Source: Pseudomonadota bacterium | GTDB lineage: Bacteria; Pseudomonadota; Gammaproteobacteria; Legionellales; Legionellaceae | DNA: 35,164 nt | Reading direction: 5' to 3' | NCBI GenBank assembly: GCA_020051095.1 | Contig: JAGVJN010000006.1 | Span: forward strand, 1-35,164 | Shown: piece by piece, positions 17,006 through 26,752 of the stretch | How the letters are laid out: each line of letters starts with the position of its first letter | Position numbering within the stretch: the stretch's first letter is position 1 | The notes under the pieces: model-generated | Told to the model about the DNA's origin: nothing | The model's database searches: none | Seen by the model: only the letters and a program-made list of their open reading frames with translations | Program-made: the position numbers and the translations under genes

Positions 17006-18319
17006 ATGCGCACCAACGCCTATTTATTGTTCTTATTGATCTTTATGCAATCATTTGCTTTGCATGCAAATAAAGTGACTCGGTTAACGGTCGATGGAGG
17101 CATAGGCCCCGCAACGGCTGATTATATCAGTCGGGGCATAAAAGAAGGCCAAGATTCTGAAGCCATATTAATTGTCATTAACACACCCGGTGGTTTAGAT
17201 AAATCGATGCGACTTATTATCCAGTCCATCTTAACCTCTGACGTTCCCGTTATCACTTATGTGGCTCCCAATGGCGCTCGTGCAGCCAGTGCTGGCACAT
17301 ATATCGTCTATGCCTCGACAGTTGCAGCGATGGCCCCCAGCACCCATCTTGGTGCAGCAACACCGGTATCATTGACTGGCGGTGGTTTATTACCTAGCAA
17401 CAATAAAAAAGACGATAAAAAAAACAAAGCTGAATCGGCCATGGCAAGCAAAGTTACCAATGATGCAGTTGCCTACATACGCTCTCTTGCTCAATTGCGT
17501 AAAAGGGATGCAAATTTTGCTGAAAAGGCGATCACCGAAGCGGCTACCTTAACCGCTCGAGAAGCATTAGAGAACGGCGTTATTAACCTTATTGCCAATG
17601 ATGTTGACGAACTCATGGCGAAAATTGATGGTCAACAGGTTGAACAAGACGGTCGTCAAATCGTTTTAAAAACTAAATCGGCAAAAATCGTTGATTTCGA
17701 GCCTGATTGGCGAATGAAAATGCTATTAATTATCACCGACCCAACCGTTGCCTATTTGTTATTATTACTTGGCATTTATGGGATCTTTTTTGAGTTATTC
17801 AATCCGGGGGCAATCATTCCAGGTGTCGTTGGTGGTGTGGCAATGCTTATTGCGTTATACGCTTTGCAACTATTACCCATCAGCTATGCAGGACTTGGCC
17901 TTATATTTCTAGGAATAGCATTTATTATCGCTGAAATTTTCACCCCAAGCTTTGGAATTCTTGGTCTTGGCGGCACTGTGGCATTTATCTTTGGGTCAAT
18001 TTTGTTGATGGATACTGACTTGGATGCCTACCAAATTGCATTACCGGCTATTCTCGGCATGGCTGCTGCAAATTTAGCTATTTTTGTGGTATTTCTCGGT
18101 ATGATGCTGCGATCAAGGGAGCAGGAAAAATTTAATAGCACCGAACGATTGATCAATCAATCAGCTGTTGCTCTCGAAGACTTTGATTCAATTGGCCAAA
18201 TCAAAGTCGGTGGTGAAATTTGGCAAGCAAAAACGAAAAACCCGGTGAAGATTAATCAGACTCTAATCATTGTTGGGGTGGATGGACTAACGGTTGAGGT
18301 CAAACCTATCAAATCATAA
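17006..18319 (+). CDS. nfeD: NfeD-type membrane serine protease (long form)
   Basis: A 437-residue membrane protein with an N-terminal signal peptide (LLFLLIFMQSFALHA), a ClpP-like Ser-Lys protease domain, four or five transmembrane helices (about residues 235-375) and a C-terminal OB-fold (VGGEIWQAKTKNPVKI). The likely nucleophile is S95 in AASAGTYI and the general base K149 in MASKVTND. Members of this family cleave the C-terminal tail of their partner stomatin-like protein, which is encoded 11 bases downstream. ATG 17006 has AAAGGA six bases upstream; the GTG at 16976 would add ten residues in front of the signal peptide and overlap a terminator, so it is rejected. Confidence 0.88.
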   Translation: MRTNAYLLFLLIFMQSFALHANKVTRLTVDGGIGPATADYISRGIKEGQDSEAILIVINTPGGLDKSMRLIIQSILTSDVPVITYVAPNGARAASAGTYIVYASTVAAMAPSTHLGAATPVSLTGGGLLPSNNKKDDKKNKAESAMASKVTNDAVAYIRSLAQLRKRDANFAEKAITEAATLTAREALENGVINLIANDVDELMAKIDGQQVEQDGRQIVLKTKSAKIVDFEPDWRMKMLLIITDPTVAYLLLLLGIYGIFFELFNPGAIIPGVVGGVAMLIALYALQLLPISYAGLGLIFLGIAFIIAEIFTPSFGILGLGGTVAFIFGSILLMDTDLDAYQIALPAILGMAAANLAIFVVFLGMMLRSREQEKFNSTERLINQSAVALEDFDSIGQIKVGGEIWQAKTKNPVKINQTLIIVGVDGLTVEVKPIKS

Positions 18320-18330
18320 AGGAGTGAAAT

Positions 18331-19080
18331 ATGGGCGTCTTTTTTACATTTTTTATGGCAGTGATTGCTGTTTTAATCATTTCAGCCTTCCGGGTTTTTC
18401 GTGAGTATGAACGGGGTGTTGTATTCATGTTAGGACGATATTGGAAAACAAAAGGGCCAGGATTAGTGATCATCATTCCGATAATCCAACAAGTGGTTAG
18501 AGTGGACATGAGAACCATCGTCATGGACGTACCAAGCCAAGATGTTATCTCGCGTGATAATGTGTCTGTTCGAGTTAATGCAGTCCTGTATTTTAGGGTA
18601 GTAAACCCCTCCTATGCTGTCATTCAGGTGGAAAATTATTTTGAAGCAACCAGTCAGTTAGCCCAAACGACTTTACGCTCTGTGCTAGGTCAGCATGAGC
18701 TTGATGAAATGCTAGCTGAACGTGAAAAGTTAAATAGCGATATTCAGAAAATACTTGATGAACAAACTGATGGTTGGGGCATAAAAGTTTCAAATGTCGA
18801 AATTAAACATGTGGATATCGATGAAAGCATGATTCGTGCTATTGCCAAACAAGCTGAGGCTGAAAGGGAACGAAGAGCCAAGATTATCTATGCGGAAGGC
18901 GAAATGCAAGCGGCTGAAAAACTAAGAGAAGCAGCAGAAATTCTGGCAAAAGAACCCACGTCAATGCAATTGAAATATCTGCAAACCCTTTCTCTGGTTG
19001 CCGGAGATAAATCCTCGACCATCATTTTCCCTATGCCAATTGAAATAGTCGACCTGTTAAACCGCTTTAAGAAAGAATAA
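18331..19080 (+). CDS. Slipin (stomatin/prohibitin-like SPFH protein)
   Basis: A 249-residue membrane-anchored protein of the SPFH superfamily that forms large oligomers in the inner membrane. One N-terminal helix ([20 protein letters not shown]) is followed by the slipin signature [20 protein letters not shown], the SPFH core with VDMRT and [12 protein letters not shown], and an alpha-helical tail rich in Ala, Glu and Arg ([17 protein letters not shown]). It is preceded by AAAGGAG and forms an operon with the NfeD protease. The pair is thought to act in membrane quality control; the exact job here is not known. Confidence 0.92.
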   Translation: MGVFFTFFMAVIAVLIISAFRVFREYERGVVFMLGRYWKTKGPGLVIIIPIIQQVVRVDMRTIVMDVPSQDVISRDNVSVRVNAVLYFRVVNPSYAVIQVENYFEATSQLAQTTLRSVLGQHELDEMLAEREKLNSDIQKILDEQTDGWGIKVSNVEIKHVDIDESMIRAIAKQAEAERERRAKIIYAEGEMQAAEKLREAAEILAKEPTSMQLKYLQTLSLVAGDKSSTIIFPMPIEIVDLLNRFKKE

Positions 19081-19088
19081 CGCTTGTC

Positions 19089-19123
19089 ATTCTATGGGGT
19101 CTTTGCCCCATAGAATTCTTTTT
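19089..19123. terminator. Strong terminator after the slipin gene
   Basis: ATTCTATGGGG (19089-19099) and CCCCATAGAAT (19106-19116) make an 11-bp perfect stem with a 6-nt loop, followed by TCTTTTT. It lies between two converging genes and can serve both. Confidence 0.88.
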
Positions 19124-19129
19124 GCGTGC

Positions 19130-20083
19130 CTACACCGAAAAACCATGTTCCGTCATCCACTTATCGGATATGAATTTAGACATATAATTGCGAACAGAGT
19201 CCGGTAAAATGACCAAGCAGTTTTGACCAGCTGGCAAGTCTTTCGCAGCTTCTAAAGCTGCCATCATGGCCGCACCACTGGAACCACCAATCAATAAGCC
19301 TTCTTCACGGATAAGTCGACGTGCCAATGCAAATGATTCTTCATCCGTGGTTTTGATATACCGATCGATCAATTGATTGTCTAAAACATCTGGAAAAAAA
19401 TCATACCCGATGCCTTCTACCTGATAAGACGCCACTGTATCCCCTCCGCCCAGAATAGAGCCAACCGGATCGGCGCCAATAATCTGAATTTCGGGATTAT
19501 ATTCTTTTAAGCGTTTAGCCACCCCAGTGATGGTTCCACCAGTCCCTACCCCCATGACGACCATATGCAAATCCTTGCCAAAATCAGCAATGATCTCTTC
19601 AGCCGTACCAAAGTAATGCGCATTTGGGTTATTTTCGTTGCCATATTGGTCAAGTATATGGGAGTTTTCAATTTCTTTATGAAGCCGTTTAGCAAGTGAA
19701 ATATGACTCTCTGGGCTATCCCATGCTGCCTCAGTGGGTGTACGATAAATAATTGCCCCTAGTCGCTCTAAAACAACTTGCTTTTCCTGGCTCATTTTTT
19801 CAGGCATGGTAATTATCACGCGATAGCCTAGCACCGCACCTGCTAAAGCCAAACCAATCCCAGTATTTCCCGAGGTGGGCTCAATCAAAGTGTCGCCCGG
19901 TTTAATCTGCCCTGACTCCTGGGCACGAATTACCATTTCATAGCCAATGCGATCTTTAACGGATCCGCCAGGGTTAAAAAATTCACATTTCGCATACAAA
20001 TTACAAGACAACGCTTTGCCCACGCGATTAATGCGGACGACTGGGGTTTTGCCAATGGTTTGTAAAATATTGTCATAAATCAT
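19130..20083 (-). CDS. Cystathionine beta-synthase / cysteine synthase family enzyme
   Basis: PLP-dependent fold-type II enzyme, 317 residues, that replaces the beta substituent of serine or O-acetylserine. The PLP lysine is K43 (PGGSVKDR), the substrate loop TSGNTG and the phosphate-binding [10 protein letters not shown] are intact. The C-terminal segment [15 protein letters not shown] is typical of the cystathionine beta-synthase branch rather than of CysK, but the regulatory CBS pair of eukaryotic enzymes is absent. No cystathionine lyase lies beside it. The second Met (20083) is preferred because GGA lies about eight bases before it; using the first ATG (20092) adds only three residues. 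Confidence 0.85.
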   Translation of the reverse strand: MIYDNILQTIGKTPVVRINRVGKALSCNLYAKCEFFNPGGSVKDRIGYEMVIRAQESGQIKPGDTLIEPTSGNTGIGLALAGAVLGYRVIITMPEKMSQEKQVVLERLGAIIYRTPTEAAWDSPESHISLAKRLHKEIENSHILDQYGNENNPNAHYFGTAEEIIADFGKDLHMVVMGVGTGGTITGVAKRLKEYNPEIQIIGADPVGSILGGGDTVASYQVEGIGYDFFPDVLDNQLIDRYIKTTDEESFALARRLIREEGLLIGGSSGAAMMAALEAAKDLPAGQNCLVILPDSVRNYMSKFISDKWMTEHGFSV

Positions 20084-20301
20084 CGTATACATCCAAATAA
20101 TAACCTAGTTGATGATTATACCCGTGATCATTCAAAATGCGAGAATTAATGAATAATTCCAATTTATCCCGCTGATGAGCAAAAGAACTGAGTCGACTAA
20201 AAACCAGCATTTTGAAATATCTTGGGTGTCGTTGAGAATTTTACAATTTTAAAATCTCAGTCTAAGCTTAAGAAAAGAATAGAAAAAAACAAGGAAGCGC
20301 G

Positions 20302-20598
20302 ATGAAAACAATAAAAGTACTTTCTCTCTCAGCTGCTATCACTTTACCAATCCTATTAACGGGTTGTGAAAGTTTATTCAGGGAAGATGAATCACCCCGC
20401 CGTTATTATAATTCGTCTGAATCGTATTATCATGCGTACGATAACGAAAGTAGTGGTGCGAGTGGCTCTCGAAGCTACGGTGGTGGTGGAAGTAGCAGTG
20501 GGCCATCTAAACCGCGAAGCGATAGACCGTCTACTTCTTCGACAGCCGACTCGATTGAATCCGCTGAGGTTCCCATTGAACCACCTTCACTTGAATAA
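20302..20598 (+). CDS. Small Ser/Gly/Tyr-rich lipoprotein
   Basis: A 98-residue putative lipoprotein: signal peptide with lipobox LLTGC and acylated C22, then a low-complexity mature part rich in Ser, Gly, Tyr and Pro (RYYNSSESYYHAY, YGGGGSSSGPSKP). No known domain is visible. AAGGAAG precedes the ATG by a proper distance. It lies nine bases upstream of poxB and is probably co-transcribed with poxB and rpiA, although no functional link is obvious. Confidence 0.75.
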   Translation: MKTIKVLSLSAAITLPILLTGCESLFREDESPRRYYNSSESYYHAYDNESSGASGSRSYGGGGSSSGPSKPRSDRPSTSSTADSIESAEVPIEPPSLE

Positions 20599-20607
20599 GG
20601 TATCACG

Positions 20608-22326
20608 ATGGGAAACGTTGCTGATTATATAATTGAATCATTGGAAAAAGCAGGCGTTAGCCGAATTTATGGCATTGTTGGCGACTCCCTAAATGCTTTT
20701 TCCAGTGCATTGCAAAAGAGAAAATCCATTGAGTGGGTGCATACAAGGCATGAGGAGGTTGCAGCCTTCGCAGCCGGTGCTGAAGCTCAATTAACGGAAA
20801 AGCTTAGCGTTTGTGCTGGCAGCTGCGGTCCTGGAAATATGCATTTGATCAACGGGCTATATGACTGCCACCGTTCGCATGCCCCCGTCTTAGCTATAGC
20901 AGCAGATATCCCTTCCTCTGAAATTGGTAGTGGTTATTTTCAGGAAACTAATCCGAAAGCATTGTTTGCTGATTGCACTGTATTTTGCGAAAGATTGGTT
21001 TCAGTCTCTCAATTACCCCATCTTCTACACAATGCCATGCAAGCCGCGATTGGTGAGAAAGGCGTGGCTGTTCTTATTATATCGGGCGACATGGCAATGA
21101 CTAAGATGCCAAACACCAAAGCAGAACCATTTCTCTGGCCCCTACATCGCCAACTCACCCCTGACATTCATGGACTACAAACCATTGCAGAAAAACTAAA
21201 TGCTTCGCCAAAAGTTGCCATTTTTGCGGGTCATGGTGCTCGTCATGCCAACCGAGAACTTGTTTCGTTGGCTCATAAATTACAGGCACCGATTATCCAT
21301 ACATTAAGAGGGAAACCCTATGTTGAGCCAAACAATCCTTTTGACGTTGGCATGACCGGTCTAATCGGATTCTCGTCTGGCTACCATGCCATGGAAACAT
21401 GCGACACCTTGCTTTTACTTGGGACAAGTTTTCCCTATCGTCAATTTTATCCAGAAAAAGCCCACATTATTCAAATCGATCACCGCGGTGGCCAATTGGG
21501 GAAACGTTGCCGGGTTGATTACAGTGTCGTCGGAGACGTCCGTGATTCCATCGATGCATTACTCCCATTGGTACAACAACGGCAAGATGTCCTCTTTTTA
21601 CAGAAATGCACATCCCATTATCAAAAGTCACGCAAGGACTTGGATTTGTTAGCTACCTTTGACAAATCAAATATCATTCACCCACAATATCTCACTCATC
21701 TCATCGATCGATATGCTGATGAAGACGCTTTATTTACTTGTGATGTCGGGACACCGACCGTCTGGGCTGCCCGTTATTTATCCATGAATGGCAAACGTAA
21801 TTTATTTGGTTCCTTTAATCATGGTTCAATGGCCAACGCCATGGCTCAAGCAATCGGATTGCAAAAAGCAGCCCCCAATCGCCAAGTCATCGCCTTGTGC
21901 GGTGATGGGGGATTTTCGATGCTAATGGGGGATATTTTAACCTTGCATCAATATCAGCTTCCCATTAAACTCATCGTCTTTAACAATAGCACCTTAGGCT
22001 TTGTTGAGATGGAAATGCGAGTTAGCGGTATGCTCGAATATGGTACCAGTTTAACGAACCCTAATTTCGCGGAAGTGGCTAAAGCCGTAGGCATAAAGAG
22101 CATCCATGTTGACGAAGCAAATCAATTAGAATCTGCGATTCAACACGCCTTGTCAACAGAAGGGCCTTTTCTAGTTGATGTGAAAGTTAACCGCAACGAA
22201 CTGGTAATGCCTCCTACTGTCACAGCAGAAGAAGTAAAAGGCTTTGGTTTATTTATGTTGCGCGCCATTATTAATGGCAAAGGGACTGAAGTAGTTGATA
22301 TCATCAAACAAAATTTAATGCGTTAG
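20608..22326 (+). CDS. poxB: Pyruvate dehydrogenase (quinone), PoxB
   Basis: Thiamine-diphosphate and FAD-dependent enzyme that oxidises pyruvate to acetate and CO2 and passes electrons to quinone at the inner membrane. The 572 residues equal the Escherichia coli length. The activating glutamate is in THTRHEE-type segment ([16 protein letters not shown]), followed by [20 protein letters not shown] and [11 protein letters not shown]; the diphosphate/Mg site is [15 protein letters not shown] followed by FNN. The C-terminal [17 protein letters not shown] corresponds to the membrane-binding helix of PoxB. It is followed eight bases later by rpiA. Confidence 0.94.
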   Translation: MGNVADYIIESLEKAGVSRIYGIVGDSLNAFSSALQKRKSIEWVHTRHEEVAAFAAGAEAQLTEKLSVCAGSCGPGNMHLINGLYDCHRSHAPVLAIAADIPSSEIGSGYFQETNPKALFADCTVFCERLVSVSQLPHLLHNAMQAAIGEKGVAVLIISGDMAMTKMPNTKAEPFLWPLHRQLTPDIHGLQTIAEKLNASPKVAIFAGHGARHANRELVSLAHKLQAPIIHTLRGKPYVEPNNPFDVGMTGLIGFSSGYHAMETCDTLLLLGTSFPYRQFYPEKAHIIQIDHRGGQLGKRCRVDYSVVGDVRDSIDALLPLVQQRQDVLFLQKCTSHYQKSRKDLDLLATFDKSNIIHPQYLTHLIDRYADEDALFTCDVGTPTVWAARYLSMNGKRNLFGSFNHGSMANAMAQAIGLQKAAPNRQVIALCGDGGFSMLMGDILTLHQYQLPIKLIVFNNSTLGFVEMEMRVSGMLEYGTSLTNPNFAEVAKAVGIKSIHVDEANQLESAIQHALSTEGPFLVDVKVNRNELVMPPTVTAEEVKGFGLFMLRAIINGKGTEVVDIIKQNLMR

Positions 22327-22334
22327 GAAGTGTC

Positions 22335-22988
22335 ATGGATCAAAAAAAACAAAAAGCGGCTGAGCATGCGTTATCATTGATAAAAGATGATATGGTTGTG
22401 GGTGTTGGAACCGGTTCAACTGTCAATTATTTTATCGACGCTTTAGCATCAATAAAACACCGTATCGATTCCTGTGTGGCTAGTTCTGTGGCAACAGAAG
22501 AGCGGCTACGTCAACATGGAATCAATGTCATCGATTTAAATGTTGCCACCAGTGTTCCTATTTATATTGATGGAGCTGATGAAGTCAATTCATTTCGGGA
22601 GCTAGTCAAAGGGGGTGGTGGTGCACTAACCCGAGAAAAAATTATTGCCACCGTAGCAAAAGAGTTTGTTGTCGTTGTCGATGATAGTAAAGTGGTCAAG
22701 CGCTTAGGTGAGTTCCCTGTCGCGGTGGAAGTTATCCCGATGGCTAGAAGTTATGTCGCCCGTCAAATTGTCAAACTGGGGGGTAACCCAGAGTATCGCG
22801 AAGGCTTTGTCACAGACAATGGTAATATCATCCTTGATGTTTTCAATCTGACCATTACCAACCCCATGGAAATGGAACGTAATATAAAAGCCATCACCGG
22901 TGTTGTTGATAATGGACTATTTGCACAGCGGGTTGCCGACAAAGTCATTGTTGCAAGCGACAATGGCATTTCTGAAGTCACTGCTTAA
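22335..22988 (+). CDS. rpiA: Ribose-5-phosphate isomerase A
   Basis: Interconverts ribose-5-phosphate and ribulose-5-phosphate in the pentose phosphate pathway. The 217 residues match the usual size (219 in Escherichia coli). Signature segments are [12 protein letters not shown], the catalytic DGADEVN and [12 protein letters not shown], and [14 protein letters not shown] precedes the ATG, and the short gap places it in the lipoprotein-poxB-rpiA operon. No terminator is clear after the stop. Confidence 0.96.
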   Translation: MDQKKQKAAEHALSLIKDDMVVGVGTGSTVNYFIDALASIKHRIDSCVASSVATEERLRQHGINVIDLNVATSVPIYIDGADEVNSFRELVKGGGGALTREKIIATVAKEFVVVVDDSKVVKRLGEFPVAVEVIPMARSYVARQIVKLGGNPEYREGFVTDNGNIILDVFNLTITNPMEMERNIKAITGVVDNGLFAQRVADKVIVASDNGISEVTA

Positions 22989-23070
22989 GTATCATAATTT
23001 TAGTTATCCCAGACAATTTTTATCATAAGCTCGCAACGACGGTGCTGTTATAAAATGCCCCCTACAATGG

Positions 23071-24492
23071 CTATTTATCCTGTTTGAGTTTTCCATAATA
23101 TTGCAAGGCGGTCTTCCTTGCTTGCTGATGATCAACGATCGGAATCGGGTAGTCTCTCCCTAATTGGATGGGTAGTTCCGATTCAGGTGCAAGCCAAGGT
23201 TTATGCAGCCATTTGTTTGGCACATTAGTCAATGCTGGAATAAATCGTCGAACGTAATGACCTTCTGGATCAAACTTTTCGCCCTGCAATATGGGATTAA
23301 AAATCCGAAAATAAGGCGCTGCATCAGCGCCACAACCTGCTGTCCATTGCCAACTGGCATAATTGTTCGCTTGATCAGCATCTAATAATGTATCATCAAA
23401 CCAAGTGGCACCTTGACGCCAATCAATTAGTAAATCTTTGGTCAAAAAAGATGCCACAATCATACGCACTCGATTGTGCATATAGCCTGTTTGCCACAAC
23501 TCCTTCATGCCAGCATCAATGATGGGATACCCCGTTTTACCCTGCTGCCAACACCGCAAGGCTTCTTGATTATCCTGCCAAGGAAACGCATCAAATTCTC
23601 TTCGAAAATTATCCGTATTTAACGCTGGAAAGTGATACAACAAATGATAAGAAAATTCACGCCAACCCAATTCAGCTAGAAAATGCTCAACAGATTGGTG
23701 GTTTATAGCAGGATCATTTTTTAAATCTTGCGTTGCACGCCAAATTTGCGCGGGGCTTATCTCCCCAAAATGCAAGTGAGGCGATAATCGGGAAGTTGCC
23801 ATTAGGCTCGGGCAGTCCCTTGCATGTTGGTAATCATTGAGATGTGTTTCTAAAAAAGTGATTAATTTTTGCCAAGCACCATCAGACCCTGGCTGCCAAT
23901 ATCGAGCAAAATCCTTTGCCCAATTGGGTTTGGTTGGGCATAAATGCCAGTTTTCTAATTGCTCACTGTCACATTTTATTGGCTTAGGCCAAGATTTAAC
24001 CGAAAGGTCTTTTGAAACATCCATTTGCCGCAAACATTGTTTCCAAAAAGGGGTATACACTTTAAAGAAATCACCGGCTTGATTTTTGACTGTCCACGGT
24101 TCATTCAGTAACGATCCATTAAAACTGAAGACATCGATGCCCTTATTCTGTAGATTAACCTTGATTTTAGTATCACGCGCTTGATGGGCCGGCTCATATA
24201 ATCGATTCCAGTAAATCGCTTGGATTTGATTTTCCTGAGCTAACTGGCACAAAATATCTTCTGCATGTCCTAACCTAAGCGTTAAAACAAGCCCATGACT
24301 TTGCAACTGCTGTTGCAGAGCTATAATCGAGTGATGTAGCCACCATTGTTGTGCTCCGCCAATTGGGACAGTTTGGATATCTTCAAGGATATATAGGCAC
24401 ATCACTTGTTCATGCTCGTCACAGGCTTTGGCTAAAGCAGGGTTATCTTGTAAGCGCAGATCTTGCCGAAACCAAACAATCGCTCTAGACAT
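23071..24492 (-). CDS. phrB: Deoxyribodipyrimidine photolyase (class I)
   Basis: Light-dependent DNA repair enzyme that splits cyclobutane pyrimidine dimers, 473 residues (Escherichia coli PhrB has 472). The N-terminal Rossmann-like antenna domain starts with AIVWFRQDLRLQDNPAL; the C-terminal FAD-binding domain shows GYPIIDAGMKELWQTGYMHN and NNYASWQWTAGCGADAAPY, which are class I hallmarks. GGGAGG lies directly before the ATG. It is transcribed away from prlC, with a 228-bp divergent intergenic region that holds an 18-bp perfect palindrome. Confidence 0.95.
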   Translation of the reverse strand: MSRAIVWFRQDLRLQDNPALAKACDEHEQVMCLYILEDIQTVPIGGAQQWWLHHSIIALQQQLQSHGLVLTLRLGHAEDILCQLAQENQIQAIYWNRLYEPAHQARDTKIKVNLQNKGIDVFSFNGSLLNEPWTVKNQAGDFFKVYTPFWKQCLRQMDVSKDLSVKSWPKPIKCDSEQLENWHLCPTKPNWAKDFARYWQPGSDGAWQKLITFLETHLNDYQHARDCPSLMATSRLSPHLHFGEISPAQIWRATQDLKNDPAINHQSVEHFLAELGWREFSYHLLYHFPALNTDNFRREFDAFPWQDNQEALRCWQQGKTGYPIIDAGMKELWQTGYMHNRVRMIVASFLTKDLLIDWRQGATWFDDTLLDADQANNYASWQWTAGCGADAAPYFRIFNPILQGEKFDPEGHYVRRFIPALTNVPNKWLHKPWLAPESELPIQLGRDYPIPIVDHQQARKTALQYYGKLKQDK

Positions 24493-24553
24493 GATTCCTC
24501 CCGATGGTACGTTTATAATTCACAAAGAGCCCTGTCAGCTAGGATGGTTCCAG

Positions 24554-24594
24554 CCCCAAGTTACTTCAAAAACTCATTTTGAAGTAACTTGGGG
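24554..24594. repeat. 18-bp perfect inverted repeat with 5-nt loop
   Basis: CCCCAAGTTACTTCAAAA (24554-24571) and its exact reverse complement (24577-24594) are separated by ACTCA. It lies between two divergently transcribed genes and has no T-run, so it is not a terminator for either. It may be an operator, a repetitive palindrome or a small mobile remnant. Confidence 0.85.
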
Positions 24595-24719
24595 ATATAT
24601 TCAATAAGGATAGGAAAGAGCTGGAGCCCGAACTACTTCAATGCTAACATAGCATAGAGAGTAACCTGTTATCTTGGGGAAATAGCGTTAGCCCTCAACC
24701 TAAGCAATTGAGATAAAAT

Positions 24720-26735
24720 ATGCCGATAACTATGCCACTACCAAAACTAGACAACCTTGATACCAAGGAATTTGTCAACCAGCTTTCTTTATTGCTGCAA
24801 TCTAACCTCGATCAGATTAATGACATTATTCGTGAGCATCATCATTATACTTGGGATAACCTGATGCAACCGCTTGAATGGATGGAGAATAATGTCGAAA
24901 AACATTGGGCGCCCATCGCCCAGCTCAATGCGGTTGTTAATAGCGACGACTTACGCGTCTGCTACCAAAAAAGCCTAGCAAAGCTAACAGCCTATGAAGC
25001 AACTGTCGGTCAAAACGAGGATCTCTACAACGCCATATGCTCGATTGATATCGGAAAATTAAGTCATACACAAAAAAAAATTATTCATGACAGCTTAAGA
25101 AGCTTTAAGTTATCGGGCGTCGCCCTGGACTCAGCAAATAAAAAACGGTTCGAAGAAATTCAAACACGTCTCAGTGAATTGTCAAATCAATTTGAAAATA
25201 ATGTGTTGGATGCCACGCAAGACTATTATTATCATGTTGAACGTAAAGACGAATTGAAAGGTATGCCTGCTCATGCAATTGAGGCCGCCCAACAACTTGC
25301 TTCTTCTAGGGGCGAAACAGGTTATATGCTTAGCTTAGAATTTCCTTGCTTCTATGCCGTCATAACCTATGCAGAAGATCGTATATTGCGTGAAAACATT
25401 TATCACGCCTATATGACACGTGCCTCTGACATAGGTCCTTCAGCAGGAAAATTTGATAACGGTCCGATTATTTATGAAATTATGGCACTTCGCCAAGAGT
25501 TAGCAAAATTGCTTGGTTTTGAAACTTATGCTGACTATTCCTTAGCCGACAAAATGGCTAAAAATAGACAGGAAGTCATGGATTTTTTAACTGACCTGAA
25601 TTCCCGTGCCTATCACCAAGCGCGTGTCGAGTTTAAGCAACTAGAATCGTTTGCCCAACAAAATTTGGGATTCGAACACATCAACCCTTGGGATATCGCT
25701 TACATATCAGAAAAAAAACGACAACATCGCTATCATCTTTCACAAGAAGATTTACGTCCTTATTTTCCATTGTCAAAAGTTTTAGAGGGCATGTTTGAAA
25801 TCATTAAACGATTGTATGGCATTCAAATCAACAAAATGGAGCCGCCTTCAGTTTGGCATAACGATGTGAATTGTTATCAAATGGTTGATGATAAGGGGAA
25901 TTTAAGAGGCATTGTTTACATGGATTTGTTTGCTCGGTCAAACAAACGAGGTGGCGCCTGGATGGCAACGTTACAAAGCCGTTGTTTGTTACCCGATGGG
26001 TCCATTCAATATCCTATTGCCACCGTTAATTGCAATTTTGCAAAAACAGACAAAAAGGAATCCTGCTTATCACATGATGAAGTGTTAACACTTTTTCATG
26101 AATTTGGTCATTGTTTACATCATGTACTTACAAAAGTGGATTACTACAGTGCTTCTGGTATTAATGGGGTTGAATGGGATGCGGTGGAACTACCGAGCCA
26201 GTTTTTCGAGAATTGGTGCTGGCAACAAAGCGCTCTTGATCTGATTAGCAAGCATGTGACAAAAGGTGAAACATTGCCGGTAACTATGTTTGACCAGCTC
26301 TGGGCGACGAAAAATTTTCAATCAGCAATGGCTATGGTAAGACAACTCGAATTTTCTTTATTTGATTTTCGTCTTCATAGTGAATTTGATCCAAAGAATG
26401 GTCCTGGCCAAATTGAAGGGATTCTCAGCGATGTGCGTGAATCGACTTCCGTTGTTCCCATTGCCGATTATAACCGCTTTGTGAATAGCTTCAGCCATAT
26501 ATTTGGTGGTGGATATTCTGCAGGGTATTATAGCTACAAGTGGGCAGAAGTTTTATCCAGTGATGCATTTTCCCGATTTGAAGAAGATGGCATATTTAAT
26601 TCCCACAGTGGTCGTGATTTTCTCCATTTTATATTGGAGACTGGTAGCAGCCAGACTGCAAAGGAAGCTTACTTATCCTTTAGAGGAAGAATGGCTACGG
26701 TGGATGCGCTTCTTAAGCATAGTGGCATCCGCTGA
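24720..26735 (+). CDS. prlC: Oligopeptidase A (M3 zinc metallopeptidase)
   Basis: A 671-residue cytoplasmic peptidase of the thimet oligopeptidase family that degrades peptides, including cleaved signal peptides. The zinc motif HEFGH is at 460-464 (LFHEFGHCLHH), with the third ligand in the downstream WDAVELPSQFFENW segment. The family-typical NGVEWDAVELPSQ and the final FGGGYSAGYYSYKW-like segment (HIFGGGYSAGYYSYKWAEVL) are present. Length is close to that of the Escherichia coli enzyme (680). It ends 17 bases before the stop of the facing diguanylate cyclase gene, with no hairpin between. Confidence 0.95.
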   Translation: MPITMPLPKLDNLDTKEFVNQLSLLLQSNLDQINDIIREHHHYTWDNLMQPLEWMENNVEKHWAPIAQLNAVVNSDDLRVCYQKSLAKLTAYEATVGQNEDLYNAICSIDIGKLSHTQKKIIHDSLRSFKLSGVALDSANKKRFEEIQTRLSELSNQFENNVLDATQDYYYHVERKDELKGMPAHAIEAAQQLASSRGETGYMLSLEFPCFYAVITYAEDRILRENIYHAYMTRASDIGPSAGKFDNGPIIYEIMALRQELAKLLGFETYADYSLADKMAKNRQEVMDFLTDLNSRAYHQARVEFKQLESFAQQNLGFEHINPWDIAYISEKKRQHRYHLSQEDLRPYFPLSKVLEGMFEIIKRLYGIQINKMEPPSVWHNDVNCYQMVDDKGNLRGIVYMDLFARSNKRGGAWMATLQSRCLLPDGSIQYPIATVNCNFAKTDKKESCLSHDEVLTLFHEFGHCLHHVLTKVDYYSASGINGVEWDAVELPSQFFENWCWQQSALDLISKHVTKGETLPVTMFDQLWATKNFQSAMAMVRQLEFSLFDFRLHSEFDPKNGPGQIEGILSDVRESTSVVPIADYNRFVNSFSHIFGGGYSAGYYSYKWAEVLSSDAFSRFEEDGIFNSHSGRDFLHFILETGSSQTAKEAYLSFRGRMATVDALLKHSGIR

Positions 26736-26752
26736 TGGCTACATCTTCGTGA

